From JBBQXV01 sp043785585 (GTDB lineage: Bacteria; Myxococcota_A; Polyangia; Polyangiales; Polyangiaceae): DNA of 12,311 nt. Both the position numbers and the translations under genes were made by a program. The notes under the pieces were generated by a model that saw nothing but the letters and a program-made list of their open reading frames with translations, was not told the origin of the DNA and did not search any database. How positions within the stretch are numbered: position 1 is the first letter of the stretch; each line of letters starts with the position of its first letter. The stretch spans positions 1 through 12,311 of the forward strand of contig JAYVXB010000643.1 of the NCBI GenBank assembly GCA_043785585.1. The letters run 5' to 3'. This document shows, piece after piece, positions 1 through 6,819 of the stretch.

Positions 1-17
1 CTTCTCCACGACCACTC

Positions 18-908
18 CTATCTCTGAGCGAAGCGATCCAAAATGTGCTCGCGCGGCACGGCCTCGCCGGCGAGCGCGCGCTGCCGCTCGCGAACCAGAC
101 CGTCGAGCGTCGGCGGCGGCGCAGGGTTCTTGTAGAAGACGCCAGTGTGAAGCTCGCGCCCGTAGTGCTGCGCGATACCCATCGCGGCGAGGCGGTCGGT
201 CGGATCGTGACCGAGCTTCACGAGCTGCTTCATGCAGGCGCGGTGCTCTTTCACCTGCCAATCGTCTTCTCCGAACGTCACGCACGGCGACTGCACATTG
301 ACGAACGAGAAACCGGGATACCGAATCGCCTCCTCGATGATCGACGAAAGGCCCGCCATGTCCGCCGGCGTCCCCTGCGCGACGAAGTTCGCGCCGTACG
401 CGAGCACGTAGAGGAGCGGATTCACCGGCTCCTCCATGCTTCCATACTCGGAGGTCACCGTCTTGAGGCCGCGCGGCGACGTCGGCGAGAGCTGCCCTTT
501 GGTCAAGCCGTAGATCTGGTTGTCCATCACGATGTACGTGAGGTCGGTGTTGCGCCGGATCGCGTGAGGAACGTGGCCGCCACCGATCGAAAAGCCATCG
601 CCGTCCCCACCCGCGACGAGGACGAGCAGGTCGGGGTTCGCGAGCTTGATCCCTTGCGCGATCGGCAACGCGCGCCCGTGCACGCTGTTGAATCCGTAGG
701 CGGTCGTGTAACCGGGAATGCGACTCGAGCAGCCGATGCCGGAGACGAACGCGATCTCGTGCGGCGCGCGCCCAATGGCAGCGAGCGCGCGGTAGATCGC
801 TTGCAACACGCCGAAGTCGCCGCACCCGGGGCACCAGATCGGCTTCAGATCGCTTTTGAAATCTCTCGCTTGGTAAGCGGGGAGGACCGGGGGCGTGGAA
901 GTGCTCAA
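18..908 (-). CDS. korB: 2-oxoacid:ferredoxin oxidoreductase, beta subunit (TPP-binding)
   Basis: This 296-residue protein is the thiamine-pyrophosphate and iron-sulfur subunit of a CoA-dependent 2-oxoacid:ferredoxin oxidoreductase, a cytoplasmic enzyme that decarboxylates 2-oxoglutarate, pyruvate or similar acids to acyl-CoA and passes electrons to ferredoxin. Visible marks are WCPGCGDFG near residues 25-33, GCSSR at 59-63, the TPP/Mg motif GDGDGFSIGGGH at 101-112 with MDNQIYGLTKGQ at 128-139, and SPC at 207-209. Cys26, Cys29, Cys60 and Cys209 match the spacing of the four cluster ligands known in the Sulfolobus-type enzyme. The length fits that two-subunit class (about 300 residues). There is no ATG before the conserved core. 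I chose the TTG at 908 because GGAGG lies 7 bases upstream; the TTG at 914 is too close to that site. It begins 2 bases after the alpha stop, so the pair is translationally coupled. The substrate cannot be read from sequence; the lysine in LTKGQ (K137) may correspond to a substrate-recognition lysine known in the archaeal enzyme. Confidence 0.95.
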   Translation of the reverse strand: MSTSTPPVLPAYQARDFKSDLKPIWCPGCGDFGVLQAIYRALAAIGRAPHEIAFVSGIGCSSRIPGYTTAYGFNSVHGRALPIAQGIKLANPDLLVLVAGGDGDGFSIGGGHVPHAIRRNTDLTYIVMDNQIYGLTKGQLSPTSPRGLKTVTSEYGSMEEPVNPLLYVLAYGANFVAQGTPADMAGLSSIIEEAIRYPGFSFVNVQSPCVTFGEDDWQVKEHRACMKQLVKLGHDPTDRLAAMGIAQHYGRELHTGVFYKNPAPPPTLDGLVRERQRALAGEAVPREHILDRFAQR

Positions 909-910
909 GT

Positions 911-2695
911 TCAATCCTCCGAGGCGATCCGATGCACGGGTTGCTGAAGCGCGAGCGCGGCAGAACGAAGCTGCGTGATCACGTCCTTCGGCTGGATCGG
1001 ATTGGCACCGCTCCGGCAGAACGAGACGACGCCAGGCGGCACGTCCACGAACATCCGCAGGATTCGATACAGCTGCCCTTGGTGCGACAGCTCGACGACG
1101 AAACCGGCGCGAACCGACGCGAAGAAGTCTTTGTAGATTTGCTCCGCGACCGGGTACACGAGCCACGGCACGAGGAGCTTCACGTCGAGACCGTCGGCGA
1201 CCGCGCGCGCGAACGCTTCGCGGCACACTCCGGCGATCGAGCCCCAACCGACGAGCGCGAGCTTCGCGTTCGGGTTCCCCTCGATGTGGAAGAGATCGCG
1301 GCGTCGCGTGATCGGCGCGAGCTTCTGGAAGCGCTTCTCGTTCATCTGCGCGTGCACCTTGCCGCTCGCGCTCGGGTTGCCGTGCTCGTTGTGCTCGATG
1401 CCCGCGCCCTGGTAGTTGCCGCCGCGCATCCCTGGATGACTGATCGGGCTGATGAAGTCGTCGGTGAGTCGAAAGCGCGCGTAGTTGGTGAGCTCGGTGT
1501 CGGTGGGGCGACGGCGCGTCTCGATCTCGAAGCGCGTCACGTCGATCGGATCGACGGTCTCCTTCCGCTGCGCGACCTCTTGATCGCTGAGGATGATCAC
1601 GGGCGTCTGGTAGCGCTCCGCCATGTTGAACGCCGCGACGGTGACGTCGAACGTGTCCGCGACCGACGTCGGCGCGAGCACGGGCCGCAGCACGTCGCCG
1701 TGCGCCGAGAACGCGCACATGAAGAGATCCGACTGCTCGGGCTTCGTGGGGATGCCGGTCGACGGACCGCCGCGCTGCACGTCGAGCACGACCAGCGGCA
1801 GCTCCGCGATGCTCGCCAGGCCGAGGATTTCGGTCTTGAGCGCCATGCCCGGGCCGGACGTCGCGGTCATCGCTTTCTTGCCGGCGAACGACGCGCCGAC
1901 GGCGGCGCCGATGCCAGCGATCTCGTCCTCGGCCTGGAGCACAGCGCCGCCGTACTTCCAGACTTCGCGCGTGAAGAACTGCATCACCTCGGTCGACGGC
2001 GTGATCGGATATCCGCCAAAGAAATCGCAGCCGGCGAAGATCGCCGCGGCGGCGCACATGTCGTTGCCGTCTGTGAGGAGCTTGGTGCCGGGCGTCGCGA
2101 CGGCAGCGTCCATCATGCGTGGCGTCGCGAGCGGATGCTCGCGCGCAAACTGCTCGCCGAGAGCGAATGCGCGCTCGTTCGCGGCCACGAGCTCGGGTCC
2201 CTTCTTGGCGAACTTCTTCGCCAGCCCCTTCAGGAGCGACGAGCGTGCGATCCCGAACCACCCCGCGAGGAGCCCGAGCACCACCGAGTTCTTCGCTTTG
2301 TCGGTGCCCGCGGCCTGCTTCGCCATCTCGGTAATCGGCGCAGCGAAGACCTCCTTCGGCGAGACGCCGACGAGTGGGATCGCGTCCAGCGCGACGCCCG
2401 TCTTCGAGTCGTAGACGACGACCGTCGTGCCCGACACCGGGAGCTCGGCGCCGAACTTCAGGAAGTCGTCCCAGTTGAGAGCGACAGCGAAGTCGAGGTT
2501 GCCGCCCGGATTCTGCACGCGGCGCGTGGAGAGTCTCACGCGGCACGAAGACTCGCCTCCGCGCACCTGCGAGCCGAAGCTCTTGGTCATCATCGCGTGG
2601 TAGCCCTCGTAGGCCGCAGCAGCGATGAGCGATTCTCCGGCACTGACGATGCCGTCTCCACCAGAGCCGGCCATACCAATTACGAGATCGTCCAT
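911..2695 (-). CDS. korA: 2-oxoacid:ferredoxin oxidoreductase, fused gamma-alpha subunit
   Basis: This 594-residue protein is the large subunit partnering the beta subunit encoded directly downstream. Two family modules are joined. Residues about 3-190 are the gamma domain, with GMAGSGGDGIVSAGE at the N-terminus and FGSQVRGGESSCRVRLS shortly after. From about 210 comes the alpha pyrimidine-binding domain, with YPITPST near 228-234, QAEDEIAGIGAAVGASFAG, TSGPGMALK near 280 and DVQRGGPSTGIPTKPEQSDL, followed by a C-terminal transketolase-like domain starting around 470 (LALVGWGSIAG). YPITP is the catalytic-region signature of the archaeal and aerobic-bacterial 2-oxoacid:ferredoxin oxidoreductases. 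No ferredoxin domain is fused, so the electron acceptor must be encoded elsewhere. I prefer the ATG at 2695 because the family core begins right after it; an in-frame ATG at 2719 would add eight residues, and neither has a strong ribosome site. The final TGA overlaps the beta ribosome-site region. Whether the substrate is 2-oxoglutarate, pyruvate or branched is not determined. Confidence 0.93.
   Translation of the reverse strand: MDDLVIGMAGSGGDGIVSAGESLIAAAAYEGYHAMMTKSFGSQVRGGESSCRVRLSTRRVQNPGGNLDFAVALNWDDFLKFGAELPVSGTTVVVYDSKTGVALDAIPLVGVSPKEVFAAPITEMAKQAAGTDKAKNSVVLGLLAGWFGIARSSLLKGLAKKFAKKGPELVAANERAFALGEQFAREHPLATPRMMDAAVATPGTKLLTDGNDMCAAAAIFAGCDFFGGYPITPSTEVMQFFTREVWKYGGAVLQAEDEIAGIGAAVGASFAGKKAMTATSGPGMALKTEILGLASIAELPLVVLDVQRGGPSTGIPTKPEQSDLFMCAFSAHGDVLRPVLAPTSVADTFDVTVAAFNMAERYQTPVIILSDQEVAQRKETVDPIDVTRFEIETRRRPTDTELTNYARFRLTDDFISPISHPGMRGGNYQGAGIEHNEHGNPSASGKVHAQMNEKRFQKLAPITRRRDLFHIEGNPNAKLALVGWGSIAGVCREAFARAVADGLDVKLLVPWLVYPVAEQIYKDFFASVRAGFVVELSHQGQLYRILRMFVDVPPGVVSFCRSGANPIQPKDVITQLRSAALALQQPVHRIASED
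916..920 (-). promoter_or_regulatory. Ribosome binding site deciding the TTG start of the beta subunit
   Basis: GGAGG on the minus strand ends 7 bases before the TTG at 908. It lies inside the last codons of the alpha gene, whose TGA occupies 913-911. This supports a rare TTG start and coupled translation of the two subunits in equal amounts. Confidence 0.75.
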
Positions 2696-2844
2696 TGAGT
2701 ACCAGCGACCAAGCAACATGCACGCCGCGCGATTTGCGCGCGTTCGCTACGCGCGAGGGCGGGGGCGAGCGGCAACTCTTGCAGCAGCGCGCAAGGCGTT
2801 CGCAGCCGATCCGACGTCGACTCACTTCGACTCTCGCGCCCGCG
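2696..2844. other. Intergenic spacer between the giant-gene operon and the oxidoreductase operon
   Basis: This 149-base gap must hold the end of the upstream transcript and, if the oxidoreductase operon is independent, its promoter, since all flanking genes read on the minus strand. I see no convincing -35/-10 pair. The only structure I can point to is a GC-rich hairpin at 2737-2755. No coding signal is evident. Confidence 0.5.
2737..2755. repeat. Perfect 7-bp GC hairpin between two minus-strand operons
   Basis: CGCGCGT at 2737-2743 and ACGCGCG at 2749-2755 are exact inverted repeats around a 5-base loop. The hairpin lies about 90 bases past the stop of the 1320-codon gene and about 40 bases before the start of the oxidoreductase alpha gene. 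No T-run follows on either strand, so it is not a standard intrinsic terminator. It could be a Rho-associated 3' end structure, or chance in GC-rich DNA. Confidence 0.3.
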
Positions 2845-5800
2845 TCAGCTCGGGATCGGCACCGTGTCGAGGTAGACCACGCGATACCCGACGCCGTCGC
2901 CCATCGCCCCGCCTCGGATCTGCGGCTGGTCGCCCGCATCTGCCGCGTAGTACTCGCGCTCCTCGACGACGACGCGTCGCTCTTTCGGCGGGCTCGGCGC
3001 AATCGGGAGTCCGACGTTCGCGACCCAGCGCGCGACGTTCGAACCGAAGGGTATGCTCCCATCGAATGCGGTCTCGGACCCGATCGGAGTCCAGCCCATC
3101 TCGCCGACGCTCCCCGGCGCGCGCTCTTGGACGTACGCGACGATCCGATGGGTCGGCGGAACCGCGCGCCTGCTCATCGTCGTCACGGACGGCGTCATCG
3201 CGATCGGTGGTAGCAACGACTCGGCTGCGCTCGTCGACACGACGCCCGACACTTCGACGTGCACCGACTGCGCGTCGAAGTTGAAGTCGAGCGTGCGGTC
3301 GGCGGCGAGCTGCGCGAAGTCGGCGCGTACCATCGGCGAGATCTCGAGCCCCGACAGTGACTCGGGTTGGTAACGCGCGAGCGCGAGGCTCACGAACGGG
3401 AAGTACGCGGCCCCCGGCTCCATCTCGATGTCGCAGAACCAGAGGCGCCGATCGGCGTTGAACTCGACGGTGAACCCCGCGACGTCGACGGTCCCCGTCC
3501 CGTCCGCGAGCGCGATCCCTGACGCCGGTGTCTTTGCGTTCTTGAAGTCCTTTGCGGAGAGGGACGCGGCGACGCCGGCGTCGAAGATCGGATCGCGACC
3601 CCACCGCGAGACTTGGTCGACCGGCGAGCTCGACGACGCCGAGAGCAGCACGGCGAGCAGCTCGCCCTCGCCTGTCGCGTACCATGGGCGCTCGAGGTAG
3701 ACGCGCAGCCCGCCGCCGCGCCGTACGCTCTTCCCGCCCGACGTCTCCCATTTGAACGTCGGCACCACGTAGACGATCTTCGGCACCACGGGCCGCGACG
3801 CGCTCGGAATGGAGAACGACTTGTCCGAACGCGGTCCCGGGGCCGTCCCCGCGAGCGTGATCTTCGACGTATCGGCGACGAGTGCCTCGGGGAAGTACTC
3901 CTTGTACCGAGTCTGCGCGACGGGCGTGTACGTCACGTTCCGATGCTTCGTGTCGTGAAACTCGTGGTGCAGGCGGAGGACCTGCGTCGCGTCGATTCCG
4001 TACGTCACGGCGACTTGGTAGGCGTGCCCCGACTGCACGATCGTCGGGCTCGAGACGCCGTCGTCCGGCAGCGGCTTCGACGGGACGTCGATGGTCTCGT
4101 TCCACGTCGCCTCCATGTCGACCTGGTTCGTGCTCCGGCTGTGCGACGTGAGCGTGCCGGTATGCGTGACGAACGTCAGATCGTTGCCGCGCGTGATCTG
4201 CACACTCGCGACCGGTGCGGCGAGCGGCTTTGGCACGGCGTGGACGAGCTTGATCTCGCGCCGCGGCGTGAGCATCCAGTGGCGCCCGCCGGCGAGGTCG
4301 GAAGCGGGCACTCCATAGTCGAGGACGTACGCGAGGTGATTGAGTCGGTTACCTGCCGGCGTGCTCGCGTACTCGAGCGTCAGGATCGTCGCGGGCGGGA
4401 GCGTGATCGTGCCGAGCCTCCCCGCAACGGTCCCGCCCATCACCCCCGGACCATCGGCGAGCTGCAAACGGAACGTCTGCCAATCGGGCCACGTCCCCGG
4501 CCACGACGCGGCGAGCAGCGTCGCGCCGCCCGCAGCGGGATCGAACACCACGGCGCCGCCCGCCGCGGAATCGGGCAAGTACGGAAGCGTCACCTCGGTG
4601 ACGGAGCAGACGACGTACTCGCCAGGCGCCAGCGGATCGCCGCGCTTCTCCGTGAGCGAGCTCGTCGACGGACCGCCGCTCGCCGCGCGCCGCTGATCCA
4701 TCGGCACTTGCGGCGGCGTGACGATCGCCGCCTGGTTCGGATTGCTGTCGATGTACCCGTCGTCCACCGTCAACGACGGAATGCGCTTGTCCGAGAACGT
4801 CCCCTCTTCGCGCGTGGCCAAACGAAAGAAGGACTTCGTGTCGGCGCTCGTCGCGAACGCGCCGTCGAAATCGCCGTGCGCCTCCGCCATTCCCTGCGAT
4901 GTCTTCGGAGGAGCGACGTGACGCTCGCATGTACCTCGGTAGACCTTCTCGGCGAACTTCGGATCTGCGTACGTCGTGTTCAGATGTTGGGCGTACGCAT
5001 CCGCGCCCATCCCGTCGCCGCTTCGAATGACCAGGTTCTCGACCGACTCGCCCTCCGCCACGGCGTACCTCAGCACGAGCGTCGGCGGCGGGATCGGCTC
5101 GTACCGCTTGTACGTCTGCAGCGCGCTCGCGTGCGGTGCGCCGGGCGGACCGGGATCGTCGTACGCGAGGCTGTTGCCCGCGAGATCGACCGCGCGGGCG
5201 CGGAACGAATACGGGTTACCGAAGCGAAGCGGGATCAGCGATCCCGGCTCCGTACGCACCGGCGCGTTCAGCGGGAAGTCCGAGCTCGGCGGGTTGTCCG
5301 GCGGCTTGATCGAGTCGCTCGGCGTCGCGTACACCGGCATGAGGCGCCGACCCGGACGCGGCGACGCGAGGCTCCACCCCTCCCATCCGAACATCACCTC
5401 GTGCAAGTACATGTCCGGCGGGCCGTTGGGATCCGAGTCGCTCGTGGCGGACGCGGCCTTGATGTACGCCTCGTCGTGGATGTTCGCCTGGATCGGCGTC
5501 GGATTCACGACGCCGTACGAGTAGCTGACGATGCGACGGTGGAGCGAGAACCAGCCGCTCGAGCTCGTCTTCGCGTCGACGCGATAGCCGCGCAGGATGT
5601 CGATTGCGTAGAGATCGCTCGGCGCGGACGAGGCGATCGACGAGTTGAGGTTTGCGTTCGACGTGAAGCGCGAGCTCATCGCGTCCGCGCGTCCGTTGCG
5701 CGCGACGAAGAACCCAGTCGTACGTCGCGCCGGGAGCGTCTGCGGCGGCGCTGTGGCCTGCTGCCCCGCTTCCGCCGTGAGCGCGTTCGTCAGCATGACG

Positions 5801-6807
5801 ACGTTCGACGCGAAGCTGACGAACTTCTGCGTGTCGCCGTCGGTCTCGCCCTGCGACACGAAGAAATTCGTCGTGTCGTCGAGCGGGACGAAGCCGTCGC
5901 GGACGTCGGCGTTGACCGCGGGCGACGAGGCTCGGAAATAGCTCGGGGTCACGATCTCGTAGGCGGTGCGCGGCATGACTGAGTCCGCCAGCGGATTGCC
6001 TATCTGGTCGAAAACGCCCAGGCGCACGAAGCCGTTCGAGCCGCCTCCGGCGATCGCGAGCTGGAACTGGAAATCGAGGACGAGCCCGAGGCGCCGCATC
6101 AAATACGGGTGATCGGCGAGGATCGCGAGCTTCTCGTGGAAGTCGAACGTCGGCGCGGTCGGGCGCGGTCGAATGATGCGGTTCCCTTTGTCGTCCTTCG
6201 ACGACGTGCCGGCCGGACGCGCGTAGAAGCGTTTCGCGAGGTACATCGCGCGCGCGTTGGCCGAGAGCCCACCGATCGAGCTTTTTTCCTGCTGCGCGGC
6301 GGCCGTCCAATTGGACGTCGACGGCGTCGCGCGCGGCGTCGCGTAGATCTGCCGCACCTGGTCGATGCGCTGGTTGTTCGCGAGATCGGTCTGGACGATC
6401 GCGTCCCTGAGCGTGTTGCTGACGGTGAGATCGACCGGCGGAGGCGACGTCGCCGACGTCGACTGCACGTAGGCATAGACGCTGTCGATGAACGCCTTCG
6501 ATTGCGCGACCGGATACGACCAGATGGGCCGCGTCGAGTTGTCTTTGAACGCGAAGGGCTTGACCGTCGCCGAGCCGAAGATCGTCGTCCAGAGCGGCGC
6601 GTCGTACTGCGCGACAGCGGTCACGGGGAGCGAGATCCCGCTCGGATCGAAGTTGAAACGAAAGACGAGCCCTGCGAGGGTCGTCGGCCAATTGGCGAAT
6701 GGCGTGCCCGAGAGCGTCGCGCCCGCGATGCGCGGCGACACCAGCACCGACGCGCGGAACATGGAGCCCTGGTAGCCATTCGGAAGGACCGTCCAGACGA
6801 TCGACAT
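2845..6807 (-). CDS. Giant uncharacterised beta-rich protein (1320 aa), second gene of the giant-gene operon
   Basis: I cannot assign a function. The 1320-residue product starts with a compact block containing WTVLPNG (residues 5-11) and VSPRI, and has no signal peptide, lipobox or transmembrane segment that I can see. Most of it looks beta-rich and Gly/Pro/Ser-rich. Landmarks along the chain are LHEVMFGWEGWSLASPRPG around 470, a fibronectin-III-like strand end YSFRARAVDLAGNS around 540, HEFHDTKHRNVTYTPVAQTR with KEYFP around 945-975, GGLRVYLERPWYATGEGEL around 1050, and WGRDPIFD soon after. From memory, not from a search, similar blocks recur in large uncharacterised bacterial proteins, so this is probably a genuine conserved family. 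There are only three cysteines. The ATG is secure: AGGAG sits 6 bases upstream and overlaps the stop codon of the lipoprotein gene, so the two are co-translated. It may act as a partner, scaffold or adhesin-like subunit of that lipoprotein; this is inference from linkage only. Confidence 0.88.
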   Translation of the reverse strand: MSIVWTVLPNGYQGSMFRASVLVSPRIAGATLSGTPFANWPTTLAGLVFRFNFDPSGISLPVTAVAQYDAPLWTTIFGSATVKPFAFKDNSTRPIWSYPVAQSKAFIDSVYAYVQSTSATSPPPVDLTVSNTLRDAIVQTDLANNQRIDQVRQIYATPRATPSTSNWTAAAQQEKSSIGGLSANARAMYLAKRFYARPAGTSSKDDKGNRIIRPRPTAPTFDFHEKLAILADHPYLMRRLGLVLDFQFQLAIAGGGSNGFVRLGVFDQIGNPLADSVMPRTAYEIVTPSYFRASSPAVNADVRDGFVPLDDTTNFFVSQGETDGDTQKFVSFASNVVMLTNALTAEAGQQATAPPQTLPARRTTGFFVARNGRADAMSSRFTSNANLNSSIASSAPSDLYAIDILRGYRVDAKTSSSGWFSLHRRIVSYSYGVVNPTPIQANIHDEAYIKAASATSDSDPNGPPDMYLHEVMFGWEGWSLASPRPGRRLMPVYATPSDSIKPPDNPPSSDFPLNAPVRTEPGSLIPLRFGNPYSFRARAVDLAGNSLAYDDPGPPGAPHASALQTYKRYEPIPPPTLVLRYAVAEGESVENLVIRSGDGMGADAYAQHLNTTYADPKFAEKVYRGTCERHVAPPKTSQGMAEAHGDFDGAFATSADTKSFFRLATREEGTFSDKRIPSLTVDDGYIDSNPNQAAIVTPPQVPMDQRRAASGGPSTSSLTEKRGDPLAPGEYVVCSVTEVTLPYLPDSAAGGAVVFDPAAGGATLLAASWPGTWPDWQTFRLQLADGPGVMGGTVAGRLGTITLPPATILTLEYASTPAGNRLNHLAYVLDYGVPASDLAGGRHWMLTPRREIKLVHAVPKPLAAPVASVQITRGNDLTFVTHTGTLTSHSRSTNQVDMEATWNETIDVPSKPLPDDGVSSPTIVQSGHAYQVAVTYGIDATQVLRLHHEFHDTKHRNVTYTPVAQTRYKEYFPEALVADTSKITLAGTAPGPRSDKSFSIPSASRPVVPKIVYVVPTFKWETSGGKSVRRGGGLRVYLERPWYATGEGELLAVLLSASSSSPVDQVSRWGRDPIFDAGVAASLSAKDFKNAKTPASGIALADGTGTVDVAGFTVEFNADRRLWFCDIEMEPGAAYFPFVSLALARYQPESLSGLEISPMVRADFAQLAADRTLDFNFDAQSVHVEVSGVVSTSAAESLLPPIAMTPSVTTMSRRAVPPTHRIVAYVQERAPGSVGEMGWTPIGSETAFDGSIPFGSNVARWVANVGLPIAPSPPKERRVVVEEREYYAADAGDQPQIRGGAMGDGVGYRVVYLDTVPIPS

Positions 6808-6813
6808 GACGCT

Positions 6814-6819
6814 CTCCTA
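6814..6819 (-). promoter_or_regulatory. Ribosome binding site overlapping the upstream stop codon (TAGGAG)
   Basis: On the minus strand TAGGAG contains both the TAG stop of the lipoprotein gene (6819-6817) and the Shine-Dalgarno core AGGAG of the next gene, 6 bases before its ATG at 6807. This arrangement indicates termination-reinitiation coupling of the two giant proteins. Confidence 0.8.

Noticed and set aside
932..2698. 588-codon plus-strand open frame opposite the oxidoreductase alpha gene
   Set aside because: It is extremely Arg/His/Asp-rich, has no family motif, and lies exactly opposite a gene with clear conserved motifs; it is a GC-bias shadow.
909..3062. Upstream extension of the beta-subunit frame to an ATG at 3062
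   Set aside because: It would overlap the whole alpha gene and has no motif. The beta family begins right after the TTG at 908.
3613..5982. 789-codon plus-strand open frame inside the 1320-codon gene
   Set aside because: Arginine-saturated, low-complexity translation with no motif. The minus-strand frame has a good ribosome site and ordered conserved-looking blocks.
6320..6350. Short tandem-looking GGCGTCGCG repeat in the 1320-codon gene
   Set aside because: It encodes a simple ATPRATPS stretch and is explained by codon usage; there is no array.
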